Source: Sphingomonas sp.
GTDB taxonomy: Bacteria > Pseudomonadota > Alphaproteobacteria > Sphingomonadales > Sphingomonadaceae
NCBI RefSeq assembly: GCF_017304615.1
Contig: NZ_JAFKLZ010000002.1
Coordinates: 124,001-188,000 of the forward strand
Length of the DNA: 64,000 bases
Reading direction: 5' to 3'
The notes below the pieces were generated by a model. That model had not been told where the DNA came from, did no database searches, and saw nothing but the letters and a program-made list of their open reading frames with translations. A program made the translations under genes and the position numbers. Of this stretch, positions 1-8,348 are shown piece after piece. Position 1 is the stretch's first letter, and each line of letters opens with the position of its first letter.

Positions 1-690
1 CGCGCCGAGGACGTCAAGACCGCGATCGTTTTCTCCAACCGCAAGACGACGGTGCGCGAGCTCAACAAGGCGTTGCAGCGCGCGGGTTTCCGCAGCTCCG
101 AAATCCATGGCGACATGGACCAGTCGTCGCGCATCGCCGAACTCGACCGGTTCAAGGCCGGCGACGTCAACATCCTGGTCGCCAGTGACGTCGCGGCGCG
201 CGGACTCGACATCAAGGGCGTCAGCCACGTCTTCAACTTCGACGCGCCGTGGCATCCCGATGATTACGTCCACCGTATCGGTCGCACCGGCCGCGCGGGG
301 GCGACCGGGGTCGCGTTCACGCTGGCCACGGCGGATGACGCCGAGAATATCGCGAACATCGAGAAGCTGACCGGGCTCAAGATCGAGCGTTACGAAGGCG
401 CGGCCGACGAGGCGCCCGCCCAGCGCGCGCCGCGCGGTCGCAAGCCGGCGGCAAAGAAGGCCGAAGCGCCGGCCAAGTCCGCGCCCGCGCCGACCGCGAA
501 GGAAGTGCCGGCGACCAAGGCGCCGCGCGAGCCGAGCGCACCGCGAGCCGAGCGCCCCCCGCGCGACTCACGTCCGTCACGCGCGGAGCGTACCGTCGCC
601 CGTCAGGACGATTACGACGACGCTCCCGACGACGGCGGCTGGAACGGTCCGATGCCCGGTTTCTTGAGCGCAAGGCTCACCACCGACTAA
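1..690 (+). CDS. DEAD-box RNA helicase, C-terminal part (5' end outside window)
   Basis: The frame is open from base 1, so the gene starts upstream of the window and only the helicase C-terminal (RecA-like 2) domain and tail are present. Motif V (VASDVAARGLDI) and motif VI (HRIGRTGRAG) are intact; these bind RNA and ATP in DEAD-box helicases that remodel rRNA or mRNA structure in the cytoplasm. After about residue 140 the protein becomes a low-complexity tail rich in Ala, Pro, Arg and Lys, a common RNA-binding extension of RhlE-type helicases. RhlE-like is the best guess, but subfamily assignment needs the missing N-terminal half. Confidence 0.93.
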   Translation, partial: RAEDVKTAIVFSNRKTTVRELNKALQRAGFRSSEIHGDMDQSSRIAELDRFKAGDVNILVASDVAARGLDIKGVSHVFNFDAPWHPDDYVHRIGRTGRAGATGVAFTLATADDAENIANIEKLTGLKIERYEGAADEAPAQRAPRGRKPAAKKAEAPAKSAPAPTAKEVPATKAPREPSAPRAERPPRDSRPSRAERTVARQDDYDDAPDDGGWNGPMPGFLSARLTTD

Positions 691-698
691 ATCGCTTC

Positions 699-887
699 AT
701 GTCGTTGCCCGATTTCATCAGCATCGTGCCGGCGCAGACGATCGAGAGCCCGTGCGTCAACATCTGCACGATCGGCAAGGACCGGTTGTGCGAGGGATGC
801 CGCCGGTCGATCACCGAGATCGCGCACTGGTCGCGCCTGACGCCGGCCGAACGCGACGCGGTGATGGCCGAGTTGCCGACGCGCTAA
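699..887 (+). CDS. DUF1289 family small cysteine protein
   Basis: 62 residues beginning 8 bases after the helicase stop, so probably cotranscribed with it. It shows the DUF1289 signature of four cysteines spaced C-x3-C-x7-C-x2-C (SPCVNICTIG then LCEGCRR) followed by the ITEIAHWSRLTPAERDAVM segment typical of the family. The cysteines suggest binding of a metal or iron-sulfur cluster, but the family's role is not known. Length is normal for the family. Confidence 0.85.
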   Translation: MSLPDFISIVPAQTIESPCVNICTIGKDRLCEGCRRSITEIAHWSRLTPAERDAVMAELPTR

Positions 888-890
888 CGC

Positions 891-945
891 CGGATGGGCA
901 TGCCCATGTCGGCGCACCGCCGCCGCTCGCCGCGGCTCTAACGCC
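891..945. repeat. hairpin-rich intergenic element, possible loose relative of the modular element at 21.0 and 45.4 kb
   Basis: Directly after the DUF1289 stop lies a perfect dyad (ATGGGC at 894-899, GCCCAT at 902-907) followed by GTCGGCG and a GC-rich second fold. The order, variable first stem then GTCGG linker then GC-rich section, resembles the elements at 21031 and 45381, but the AT-containing inner palindrome of those copies is absent, so membership is tentative. Confidence 0.4.
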
Positions 946-1135
946 GGTCGTTGAGGCAATGGCGCAACCCACGGTCCCATTTGTCCTGCGTCCGCGTATC
1001 CCACCCCCCGCGCCCGATCTCGCTCGGGGCGCTCGACGACGGCGCGGGTAGCCGCGACGGTTGCGGACGAAACGAGGCGTTTGCCGCCGATAACGGCACG
1101 ACGAACAAGGTTGCGCAGATCAGGACGAGCTTCAT
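938..1135 (-). CDS. small secreted hypothetical protein
   Basis: 65 residues starting MKLVLICATLFVVPLSAANA, a clear signal peptide with a likely cleavage after ANA. The ATG at 1135 is chosen over upstream in-frame codons because it is preceded by AGGGAGAA at proper spacing and opens directly with the signal peptide. The mature part is only about 45 residues, proline/serine-rich, ending RGLRHCLNDRR with one cysteine. No family recognised. It lies downstream of the muramidase gene on the same strand, with 131 bases between. Confidence 0.6.
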   Translation of the reverse strand: MKLVLICATLFVVPLSAANASFRPQPSRLPAPSSSAPSEIGRGGWDTRTQDKWDRGLRHCLNDRR

Positions 1136-1266
1136 CGCGGTTCTCCCTGTCGTCCAATAACCGCCACCAGGCTGAATATCGGCTGAAAGCTCCCGATGTC
1201 GCGCACGCGCGGACCGCCGCAACGGACCAAAGTTGACACTAACTTCACACCATCGCGACATGCCGA

Positions 1267-2016
1267 TCACGAACGCGGCAAGGCGTCGAACTGCTTCTTG
1301 AGGTCGTGGATTGCCTTGAGCTTGGGGCCGTAGACCGCGCCCCCGCCCGCGCCGTTATAGCCGTCGCCGAACCTGACCCATTCGTGTGTCTTGATCTTGT
1401 CGACCAACCCCGCCGAGCGGCAGAAATCGAAGAACCCCAGCACTTGCCAGCGCAGATCGCGCGCGAAGGCGTTGACCATGTCGAACGCAGACGCGTAGCC
1501 GATCAGGCCGCAGTTGAACCCCATCACTTGCGTCCCGCCCCAGCTCGCGCTTTGCGCCGCCGGTTCGACCCCCGACAGTGTCCGCGCGAAGTGATAGACG
1601 TCATATTCCTTCGCCTGGTCGCCGTGAAAGCTCGCCCACGGATCGCCCGCCTTCGCGCGCCACTTGTGCCCTTCCCAGCGCCTGCCGTCCGCGCCATGCC
1701 CGCCAAACACGAAATGCGCGTCGAAGGTCTTGGGATTGTCGACGCCCCAGCGATCCCAGAACACGTGGTTCTCGAACCGCATCACCGGCTTGCCCTGCGT
1801 GAACGGCCGCCCGCCGCTTTCGACCATCCAGACCGCGAGCGCGGCGAGGGTTTCGATCCCCGTCACCGCGCCGAGGCGATCGACCAGCCCACCGATCGCG
1901 TTGTAGGATTTCGCGAGATTGCCCAGGGGTGTGACGGGGGGTGATAACGCCTTGATCGGTCTTTTGGGCGTCAGGCTCGCAGCCTTCAGCGTCGCATCGT
2001 TCTTGTAAAACCCCAT
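1267..2016 (-). CDS. N-acetylmuramidase domain protein (DUF3380 type)
   Basis: 249 residues with the phage-endolysin-like N-acetylmuramidase fold. The recognisable block is AVWMVESGG, then GKPVMRFENHVFWDRWG around residues 60-90, and later ASWGGTQVMGFN and RWQVLGFFDFCRSAGL, all typical of the family; the Glu in VESGG is the expected catalytic acid. It would cleave the glycan strand of peptidoglycan. No signal peptide is evident, as in endolysins that need a holin, yet no phage genes lie nearby, so this is either a remnant or a domesticated wall hydrolase. Confidence 0.85.
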   Translation of the reverse strand: MGFYKNDATLKAASLTPKRPIKALSPPVTPLGNLAKSYNAIGGLVDRLGAVTGIETLAALAVWMVESGGRPFTQGKPVMRFENHVFWDRWGVDNPKTFDAHFVFGGHGADGRRWEGHKWRAKAGDPWASFHGDQAKEYDVYHFARTLSGVEPAAQSASWGGTQVMGFNCGLIGYASAFDMVNAFARDLRWQVLGFFDFCRSAGLVDKIKTHEWVRFGDGYNGAGGGAVYGPKLKAIHDLKKQFDALPRS

Positions 2017-2036
2017 TCCCCCTCCTTCATGCCCTA

Positions 2037-2660
2037 TCAGGCGAGCTGGTTGGTCTCCATCAGCGCATCGTCCAGCTCGCTCGCCCGCTTGCAGGCATCG
2101 CGCGACGTCAGCCGTTCGGCATAGGCGGCGAAGGCGTCGCGTTTGGGGATCGAGCCGAATTGCGTGCCCCAGATCACCTGGCTGCCGACATAGACGTCGG
2201 CCATCGTGAAGGCGTCCCCCGCGACGTAATCGCGCGCCGATACCGCCTGTTCGAGCACGTCGATCGCCTGGTCATAGCTGCCGTAACCGAACGTCCGGCG
2301 CTGGTCGGCCGAGGGCACGAATCCGGCCGTGTTGTTGGTCACCGCCGCTTCGACCGGTCCCGCGGCGAAGAACAGCCAGCGATAGTAATCGGCGCGGTCG
2401 GCGAGTGCGGGCGCGAGGCCCGCATCGGGAAACGCATCGCCCAGATACGCGCAGATCGCGGCGCATTCGGTGATCACCTTCCCGTTGTGCGCGATCGCCG
2501 GGACCTTCCCCATCGGATTGATCGCGAGATAGTCGTCGCCCTTCATCGTGTCGGCATAGTTCATCACGCGCACTTCGTAGCGCGCGCCGACTTCCTCCAG
2601 CGCCCAGCGCGCGATCCGCCCGCGCGACATCGGATTGGTGTAAAGAATCAGGTCGCTCAT
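2037..2660 (-). CDS. glutathione S-transferase family protein
   Basis: 207 residues, normal for a cytosolic GST. The N-terminal thioredoxin-like domain begins MSDLILYTNPMSRGRIARWALEE, with Ser at the position used to activate glutathione in many bacterial GSTs, and carries the cis-proline/glutathione-binding block GKVPAIAHNG and TECAAICAYL. The C-terminal helical domain contains FTMADVYVGSQV. It would conjugate or reduce electrophiles with glutathione in the cytoplasm; substrate unknown. Single gene: the next gene on the strand ends about 170 bases upstream behind a palindromic repeat. Confidence 0.9.
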   Translation of the reverse strand: MSDLILYTNPMSRGRIARWALEEVGARYEVRVMNYADTMKGDDYLAINPMGKVPAIAHNGKVITECAAICAYLGDAFPDAGLAPALADRADYYRWLFFAAGPVEAAVTNNTAGFVPSADQRRTFGYGSYDQAIDVLEQAVSARDYVAGDAFTMADVYVGSQVIWGTQFGSIPKRDAFAAYAERLTSRDACKRASELDDALMETNQLA

Positions 2661-2720
2661 CGATCTTCTCCGTTAGAACAAATAGAGAACATACTTAATC
2701 CAACAATGCAAGCTTTGTAT

Positions 2721-2821
2721 AGCCCCTCCCCTTCAGGGGAGGGGTTGGGGTGGGGCAGTCACGGGCGGTGTCCTCTGCGAGGCATCCCCCACCCCGTCCG
2801 CTCCCCTAAAGGGGAGGGGCT
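2721..2821. repeat. GC-rich palindromic intergenic repeat
   Basis: Nested inverted repeats: CCCCTCCCC/GGGGAGGGG at the left end, a long-range GGGGTGGGG/CCCCACCCC pair flanking the centre, and CTCCCC/GGGGAG at the right end. This bipartite double-hairpin layout is typical of REP/BIME-like dispersed repeats. It fills the gap between the dienelactone hydrolase stop and the GST start. Confidence 0.75.
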
Positions 2822-2828
2822 TTGAAGG

Positions 2829-3701
2829 TCACAGCGCCGTCTTGAACAGCGCCAGCATCCGGGCCCACGCTTTCTCGGCCATCGCGGCATTGTACACGCG
2901 GCTGTCGGGCGGGCACCAACCATGCATCGTACCTTCGTACACCTCGATTTCGGCGGGCAGCTTGGCGGCGGCGAAAGCAGCCTTGAGCACGTCCTTGTCG
3001 CCCGGCGCCTTGGCATCGTCATTGGCGGCGATCGCGATCAAATAGCTCGCCTTCATCAGGGGGATCAGCTGGTTGGGGCTGTCGAGCTTGTCGCCGACAA
3101 GGCCTCCGCCATGGAAGGTCGCGCCGGCCTTGACCCGCGCGGCGTTGGACGCGGCGGTGCGGAACACCATTGGGCCGCCCATGCAATAGCCGGTGGTCGC
3201 GAGCCCGCGTTTGGTGTCGACCTCCCCCTGCGCGTCGAGCCAGGCGGTGAAGGCGGTCGCGTCGCGCACGGTGCCGTCGGGGCTGAGCGCCTGGGTATAA
3301 GGCATGATCCGCGCGCGGACATCGGGCTGGTCGAACGATTCGCCGGGCTTGATGAACGGCGTGGCGGTCGAGCGGTAGAACTGGTTCACGACCAGCACGG
3401 AATAGCCCGACTGCGCCAGCCGATCGGCCATCTGGCGGAACGCGGGCCGCAGCCCCATGATGTCGGGCCAGATCAGCACGCCGGGCGCCTTGCCGGTTGC
3501 TGGGGCGACGAAATAGGCGTCGCATGTGCCGTCCGGGGTCTTGATCGCGACGTCGCGGCCCTTGATCGCGGCGGCGTTGGCGGGGACCGGCATCATCGCC
3601 ATCAGCCCGGCGATGCCCGCCATCGTCCCGAACTGCCGCCGGGAGGGATGGACGCTGGCGAGGAAGCGATCGTTATCGGCCGCGGTGTGTTCGTCGCACA
3701 T
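2829..3701 (-). CDS. dienelactone hydrolase family protein with Tat signal
   Basis: 290 residues from the ATG at 3701, preceded by GGGAGAGAG. The frame continues upstream, but those codons lie inside a dispersed repeat and are rejected. A twin-arginine signal (SRRQF near residue 20, then a hydrophobic run to ANA at 43) predicts folded export. The alpha/beta hydrolase core shows the family's cysteine nucleophile in TTGYCMGGP (Cys173), a candidate Asp in AANDDA (about 228) and His260 in EGTMHGWCPP. Family members hydrolyse dienelactones or other small esters; with no aromatic-degradation genes nearby the substrate is open. Confidence 0.9.
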   Translation of the reverse strand: MCDEHTAADNDRFLASVHPSRRQFGTMAGIAGLMAMMPVPANAAAIKGRDVAIKTPDGTCDAYFVAPATGKAPGVLIWPDIMGLRPAFRQMADRLAQSGYSVLVVNQFYRSTATPFIKPGESFDQPDVRARIMPYTQALSPDGTVRDATAFTAWLDAQGEVDTKRGLATTGYCMGGPMVFRTAASNAARVKAGATFHGGGLVGDKLDSPNQLIPLMKASYLIAIAANDDAKAPGDKDVLKAAFAAAKLPAEIEVYEGTMHGWCPPDSRVYNAAMAEKAWARMLALFKTAL

Positions 3702-3784
3702 GTCTCTCTCTCCCGAGTCGTGGTTTCGGGGGAGCATAGGCTGAAGAGGTGCGGGCGCGAAGGCGAGATGGCCCCCGACATCCC

Positions 3785-3872
3785 CCGTTCGCCCTGAGCT
3801 TGTCGAAGGGCCGTTCTTCCCTCTGATCACAACACGAGAAGTGCGGTGCTTCGACAAGCTCAGCACGAACGG
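3785..3872. repeat. inverted dispersed repeat (CTTGTCGAAG type)
   Basis: Left arm holds CCTGAGCTTGTCGAAGGGC (from about 3792), right arm TTCGACAAGCTCAGCACGAA (from 3850); they are near-reverse complements separated by about 40 bases. This sequence type is widespread between genes in sphingomonads. It lies between clpA's terminator and the dienelactone hydrolase start and creates a spurious N-terminal extension (MLSLSKH) for that gene. Confidence 0.8.
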
Positions 3873-3890
3873 AATAGGTTGATCACGCGC

Positions 3891-3923
3891 ACGAAAACGG
3901 GCCGGGAATCGCTTCCCGGCCCG
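3891..3923 (-). terminator. rho-independent terminator of clpA
   Basis: A perfect 11-bp stem (CGGGCCGGGAA at 3898-3908, TTCCCGGCCCG at 3913-3923) with a TCGC loop is followed on the minus strand by GTTTTCGTG. It lies 22 bases past the clpA stop. Confidence 0.85.
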
Positions 3924-3945
3924 CCGTTCGATACTCAGATTGGCC

Positions 3946-6264
3946 TTACTTGGCTTCGGCCTTGACCGTCTTGCCGCCCTTCTTGCCCGGTTTCTTGGGC
4001 GCGGCGGGTTCGATCGCGAAGGTCAGCGCGCCGTCCTTCATCTTCACCGTCACTTCGCCGCCATGGACGAGCTTGCCGAACAACAATTCCTCGGCGAGCG
4101 GCTGCTTGATCTTTTCCTGGATCAGGCGGCCCATCGGGCGCGCGCCGTAGAGCTTGTCATAGCCCTTCGACGTCAGCCACGCCTTCGATTCGTCGTCGAG
4201 CTGGATGTGGACGTTGCGGTCCGCCAGTTGCAGTTCGAGCTGGAGGATGAACTTGTCCACCACCCGCGCGACCACTTCGGGCGGCAGGTAACCGAACGGA
4301 ACGATCGCATCGAGGCGGTTGCGGAATTCCGGCGTGAACATCTTCTGCACCGCCTGCTCGTCCTCGCCCTCGCGCGTGAGGTTGCCGAAGCCGAGCGTCT
4401 CGCGCGCCATGTCGGACGCGCCGGCGTTGGTCGTCATGATGAGGATCACGTTGCGGAAATCGACCGTCTTGCCGTGCTGGTCGGTCAGGCGGCCATGATC
4501 CATCACCTGCAACAGGATGTTGAACAGATCCGGGTGCGCCTTCTCGATCTCGTCGAGCAGCAGGACGCAATGCGGCTGCTGGTCTACGGCATCAGTGAGC
4601 AGACCGCCCTGGTCGAACCCGACATAGCCCGGAGGCGCGCCGATCAGCCGGCTGACCGAGTGGCGCTCCATATATTCGGACATGTCGAATCGCTGGAGCG
4701 GGATGCCCATGATCGACGCCAGCTGGCGCGCGACCTCGGTCTTGCCGACACCGGTGGGGCCGGTGAACAGATAGTTGCCGATCGGTTTTTCGGGATCGCG
4801 CAGGCCCGCGCGGCTCAGCTTGATCGCCGACGACAGCTTCTCGATCGCGTCGTTCTGGCCGAACACCACGCGCTTCAGGTCGGTTTCGAGCGTCGCGAGC
4901 GCGAGCGTGTCGTCCTTCGACACCGATTTCGGCGGGATGCGCGCCATCGTCGCGATCACCGCCTCGATCTCCCTGGTGGTGATCGTCTTCTTGCGCTTCG
5001 ACGGCGGCACCAACATCTGCATCGCGCCGACTTCGTCGATCACGTCGATCGCCTTGTCGGGCAATTTCCGGTCGTTGATGTAGCGCGACGACAGCTCGAC
5101 CGCGGCCTTGATCGCGTCGGGCGTGTACTTGACCGAATGGTGATCCTCGAACGCCGAGCGCAGACCCGCGAGGATCTTGATCGTATCCTCAATCGTCGGT
5201 TCGTTAACGTCGATCTTCTGGAACCGGCGCAGCAGCGCGCGGTCCTTTTCGAAATGGTTGCGGAATTCCTTGTAGGTGGTCGAACCGATGCAGCGGATCG
5301 TCCCGCCCGACAGCGCCGGCTTGAGCAGGTTCGACGCGTCCATCGCCCCGCCGCTGGTCGCGCCAGCGCCGATCACGGTGTGGATCTCGTCGATGAACAG
5401 GATCGCGTCGGGGAGCTTTTCGAGCTCGTTGACGACCGCTTTCAGCCGCTCCTCGAAATCGCCGCGATACCGCGTGCCCGCAAGCAACGCGCCCATGTCG
5501 AGCGAATAGATCACCGCGGGCTTGAGCACGTCGGGCACGTCGCCCTCGATGATCTTGCGCGCCAGCCCCTCGGCGATCGCGGTCTTCCCGACGCCGGGAT
5601 CGCCGACATAGAGCGGGTTGTTCTTCGACCGGCGGCACAGGATCTGGATCGTCCGATCGACCTCGGCCATGCGCCCGATCAACGGGTCGACCTTGCCGTT
5701 CCTGGCCTTTTCGTTGAGGTCGACGGTGAATTGCTTGAGCGCCGACTCAGACTTGCCCTTTTCAGACTTGCTCGGCTTTTCCTCGTCGCTCGCGCCCTTG
5801 GGCGTGGAGCTTTCGGTCGGCGCGCCGCCCTTGCCGACGCCGTGGCTGATGAAGCTGACCGCGTCCAAACGGCTCATGTCCTGCTGCTGCAGGAAATAGA
5901 CCGCATAGCTCTCGCGTTCGCTGAACAGTGCGACCAGCACGTTCGCCCCGGTCACTTCGTCGCGGCCCGACGACTGGACGTGCAGGATCGCGCGCTGGAC
6001 GACGCGCTGGAAACCGCTAGTCGGCGACGGATCGGTTGCCTTCTCGACTTTCAGCGCGTCCAGTTCGGTGTCGAGATAGTGGGCGACCGTGGTGCGCAGG
6101 TCGTCGAGCTCGACGCCGCACGCGGACATGACCTTCGACGCATGTTCGTCGTCGATCAGCGCGAGCAGCAAGTGCTCCAGCGTCGCATATTCGTGGCGGC
6201 GCGACGATGCGGCTTCGAGCGCCTTGTGGAGCGTGTTTTCGAGCGCGGAGGCGAAACTCGGCAT
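3946..6264 (-). CDS. clpA: ATP-dependent Clp protease ATP-binding subunit ClpA
   Basis: 772 residues, normal for ClpA. Order: N-terminal Clp repeat domain (about 1-145, starting MPSFASALENTLHKALE), a Ser/Lys-rich linker, AAA module 1 with Walker A GDPGVGKTAIAEG near residue 225, and AAA module 2 with GPTGVGKTEVARQ near residue 500. LGFGN in module 2 matches the loop that docks on ClpP. It unfolds N-end-rule and other substrates for ClpP. Start at 6264 is chosen for the AGGAG upstream; an in-frame ATG at 6291 lacks one. clpS, usually adjacent, is about 39 kb away here. The C-terminus is Lys-rich. Confidence 0.97.
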   Translation of the reverse strand: MPSFASALENTLHKALEAASSRRHEYATLEHLLLALIDDEHASKVMSACGVELDDLRTTVAHYLDTELDALKVEKATDPSPTSGFQRVVQRAILHVQSSGRDEVTGANVLVALFSERESYAVYFLQQQDMSRLDAVSFISHGVGKGGAPTESSTPKGASDEEKPSKSEKGKSESALKQFTVDLNEKARNGKVDPLIGRMAEVDRTIQILCRRSKNNPLYVGDPGVGKTAIAEGLARKIIEGDVPDVLKPAVIYSLDMGALLAGTRYRGDFEERLKAVVNELEKLPDAILFIDEIHTVIGAGATSGGAMDASNLLKPALSGGTIRCIGSTTYKEFRNHFEKDRALLRRFQKIDVNEPTIEDTIKILAGLRSAFEDHHSVKYTPDAIKAAVELSSRYINDRKLPDKAIDVIDEVGAMQMLVPPSKRKKTITTREIEAVIATMARIPPKSVSKDDTLALATLETDLKRVVFGQNDAIEKLSSAIKLSRAGLRDPEKPIGNYLFTGPTGVGKTEVARQLASIMGIPLQRFDMSEYMERHSVSRLIGAPPGYVGFDQGGLLTDAVDQQPHCVLLLDEIEKAHPDLFNILLQVMDHGRLTDQHGKTVDFRNVILIMTTNAGASDMARETLGFGNLTREGEDEQAVQKMFTPEFRNRLDAIVPFGYLPPEVVARVVDKFILQLELQLADRNVHIQLDDESKAWLTSKGYDKLYGARPMGRLIQEKIKQPLAEELLFGKLVHGGEVTVKMKDGALTFAIEPAAPKKPGKKGGKTVKAEAK

Positions 6265-6403
6265 TAGACTTGTACTCCTGACGGGCCGCATGGACGCGCG
6301 GCCCTTTGCCCTAATGTCGGGTGGGAGGGGCCTCGCATCAAGCGCTGGCCAAAATCCGCATCGTCATGTCGGCAATCCGCCGGCGCGAAGATGCGGTTCG
6401 CGC

Positions 6404-6598
6404 TCATCGCTTGAATAGCTCGTCAGCGATTGCGCGATGGTTAACGGCGCGTTGTTTGTGCCGGTTAACGCGCGCGATCTCGCCCTCCAGCGTCGCGACG
6501 CGCGCCTCAAGCTCGGCGACCGACAGCGGATCGAGGTCCTGTTTGACCAGGAGCGCGAGCGGATCGCCGGGCCGCGGCAGATTCTCGTCGGAATCCAT
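6404..6598 (-). CDS. DUF1192 family small protein
   Basis: 64 residues starting MDSDENLPRPGDPL. The block DPLALLVKQDLDPLSVAELEARVATLEGEIARV is the DUF1192 pattern: an acidic N-terminus, a DLDPLSVAEL motif and a short coiled coil. Function unknown. Start at 6598 fits the family; an upstream in-frame ATG would add residues not conserved. Divergent from the quinone oxidoreductase with 46 bases between, so the two may share a control region. Confidence 0.8.
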   Translation of the reverse strand: MDSDENLPRPGDPLALLVKQDLDPLSVAELEARVATLEGEIARVNRHKQRAVNHRAIADELFKR

Positions 6599-6644
6599 GT
6601 GGCGAAACGTTGACCGGGGAGGAGGCGAAGTCAATAACGATGCG

Positions 6645-7640
6645 ATGATTCCAAAGATGATGCGGGCGATCGACCCCGAAGCGCCCGGTGGTCCCGAGGT
6701 TCTGACGGTCGTCGAGCGGCCGGTGCCGACGCCCGGCGAGGGCGAGGTGCTGATCAGGGTGGCCGCCGCCGGAGTGAACCGCCCCGAAGTGCTGCAGCGG
6801 ATGGGGATGTATCCTCCGCCGCCGGGGGCGCCATCGATCCTGGGGATGGAAGTCGCGGGGACAATTGTCGCGACTGGCGGCGGCGTCGAACCGGAACTGG
6901 TCGGCCAACCGGTCTGCGCGCTGATCGCAGGCGGGGCCTATGCGGAATATGCCGTCGCCCCTTACGGCCAATGCCTCCCCGTACCCGAAGCGCTCAGCAC
7001 GGCCGAAGCGGCGGCGATGCCCGAAACCCTCTTCACCGTGTGGATCAACCTCTTCGAGCGCGGCTTCGCGGCCGAAGGGGATACGGTGCTCATCCATGGC
7101 GGCACCAGCGGCATCGGCACGATGGCGATCGCCTTGTGCAACCTGTTCGGCGTGACCGTCATCGTCACCGCCGGGTCCGACGACAAATGCGCGGCGGCGA
7201 AGGCAATCGGCGCGGATCACGCAATCAATTACAAGACGCAGGACTTCGTCGCCGAGGTGAAGGCGATCACCGGCGGCGCGGGCGTCGCGGTGGTGCTCGA
7301 CATGGTCGGCGGTGACTATGTCGCGCGCAACATGCAGTGCCTGGCCGATGACGGCCGCCACGTCTCGATCGCGGTACAGGGCGGCGCGATGGCGACGATC
7401 CCGGTGTTCGAGGTGATGCGCCGCCGCCTGACGCTGACCGGATCGACGCTGCGCCCGCGCTCGGTCGCGTTCAAGACCGCGGTCGCCGACGAACTCGCGC
7501 GGACGGTCTGGCCGTTGGTCGCCGAGGGCAAATTGAAGCCGGTGATCGACCGCACCTATGCGCTGGCCGACGCGCCCGACGCGCATCGACGGATGGAATC
7601 GGGGGGCCATGTCGGCAAGATCGTGCTGACGATGGACTGA
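6645..7640 (+). CDS. NAD(P)H-quinone oxidoreductase, PIG3/zeta-crystallin type
   Basis: 331 residues of the zinc-independent MDR family. The N-terminal GroES-like domain has AAAGVNRPEVLQRMGMYPPPPGA, typical of PIG3 proteins, and the Rossmann domain has IHGGTSGIGTMAIALCNLFG. Such enzymes reduce quinones with NADPH in the cytoplasm. Three in-frame ATGs (6645, 6657, 6660) are possible. A strong GGGGAGGAGG lies at 6616-6625, somewhat far from all of them, so the exact start is uncertain. Confidence 0.92.
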   Translation: MIPKMMRAIDPEAPGGPEVLTVVERPVPTPGEGEVLIRVAAAGVNRPEVLQRMGMYPPPPGAPSILGMEVAGTIVATGGGVEPELVGQPVCALIAGGAYAEYAVAPYGQCLPVPEALSTAEAAAMPETLFTVWINLFERGFAAEGDTVLIHGGTSGIGTMAIALCNLFGVTVIVTAGSDDKCAAAKAIGADHAINYKTQDFVAEVKAITGGAGVAVVLDMVGGDYVARNMQCLADDGRHVSIAVQGGAMATIPVFEVMRRRLTLTGSTLRPRSVAFKTAVADELARTVWPLVAEGKLKPVIDRTYALADAPDAHRRMESGGHVGKIVLTMD

Positions 7641-7659
7641 CACCAAAGCAGGGGGACCC

Positions 7660-8262
7660 ATGGAAGTGGATGATGGGGCCGCGGTTGCGGCGCCGGGACG
7701 TTGGCCGCAGGCGATACTGGCGGCGATCGTGGTGGTGGCGTTCCTGGCGGCGCAGTTATTGTCCGACCGGCCGCAATTACCGCTCAAGCGGCCGTGGATC
7801 GACCATGTCGCCGACCTGCCGGTCGGCTCGGACCTCGATCGGTACACAAGCTATGCCTACGCCACCACCGCGATCCTGCCCACGGGGCGACGGCTGACGG
7901 TGCCCGAACTCAACCGCCAGATGGCGGCGCTGAGGGATCCGAAGCCGCCCACGGACGTGCCGGCCAAACTGGGCTATTCGATCACCGAATATGTCGCGCT
8001 GGCCATGCCGTTCTTCGCGCAAAAGGATTTCGGCTACACGCTCTATGTCGATGACGGCGGGCAATACATGTACTTCGCCCCGCTCGGCGACGAAGGCATC
8101 GCCAAGCTGCGCGAGGAGCTGAAGACGCCGATCGGTGAGGACTACACCTTCCGCTGGTGGAACCACATGTGGGGCTGGATTCCGCTGCTGGCGCTGATCG
8201 GGATCGTCGTGCTGGAAGTGCGCCGGGCGCGAATCAAGCGATTGCACTCGGGCATTCTATAA
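7660..8262 (+). CDS. membrane-anchored hypothetical protein
   Basis: 200 residues with an AGGGGGA ribosome site. A transmembrane helix near the N-terminus (AILAAIVVVAFLAAQLL), a roughly 130-residue extramembrane part and a second helix near the C-terminus (WIPLLALIGIVVLEV) followed by a basic tail (RRARIKRLH) predict a hairpin topology with both ends in the cytoplasm. No known domain seen. It follows the quinone oxidoreductase by 19 bases and is probably cotranscribed with it. Confidence 0.75.
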   Translation: MEVDDGAAVAAPGRWPQAILAAIVVVAFLAAQLLSDRPQLPLKRPWIDHVADLPVGSDLDRYTSYAYATTAILPTGRRLTVPELNRQMAALRDPKPPTDVPAKLGYSITEYVALAMPFFAQKDFGYTLYVDDGGQYMYFAPLGDEGIAKLREELKTPIGEDYTFRWWNHMWGWIPLLALIGIVVLEVRRARIKRLHSGIL

Positions 8263-8348
8263 GTGGCGTTGATCGATCGCGCGGCGGATTTGGTTGGCAG
8301 CGGCTCACCTGCGGTGGCACGGATCGCGCATCAAAAGGGAGGGAGCGC

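Noticed and set aside
1267-2016. Prophage
   Set aside because: Only one endolysin-like gene; no integrase, structural or holin genes, and no attachment-site repeats were seen.
3702-3866. N-terminal extension of the dienelactone hydrolase starting MLSLSKH
   Set aside because: The codons come from a dispersed repeat; the Tat signal and the ribosome site point to the ATG at 3701.
3940-6267. Long open frame on the plus strand opposite clpA
   Set aside because: It is rich in Arg, Asp, His and Val in the pattern of the complement of a GC-rich gene, has no domain, and clpA on the other strand is unmistakable.
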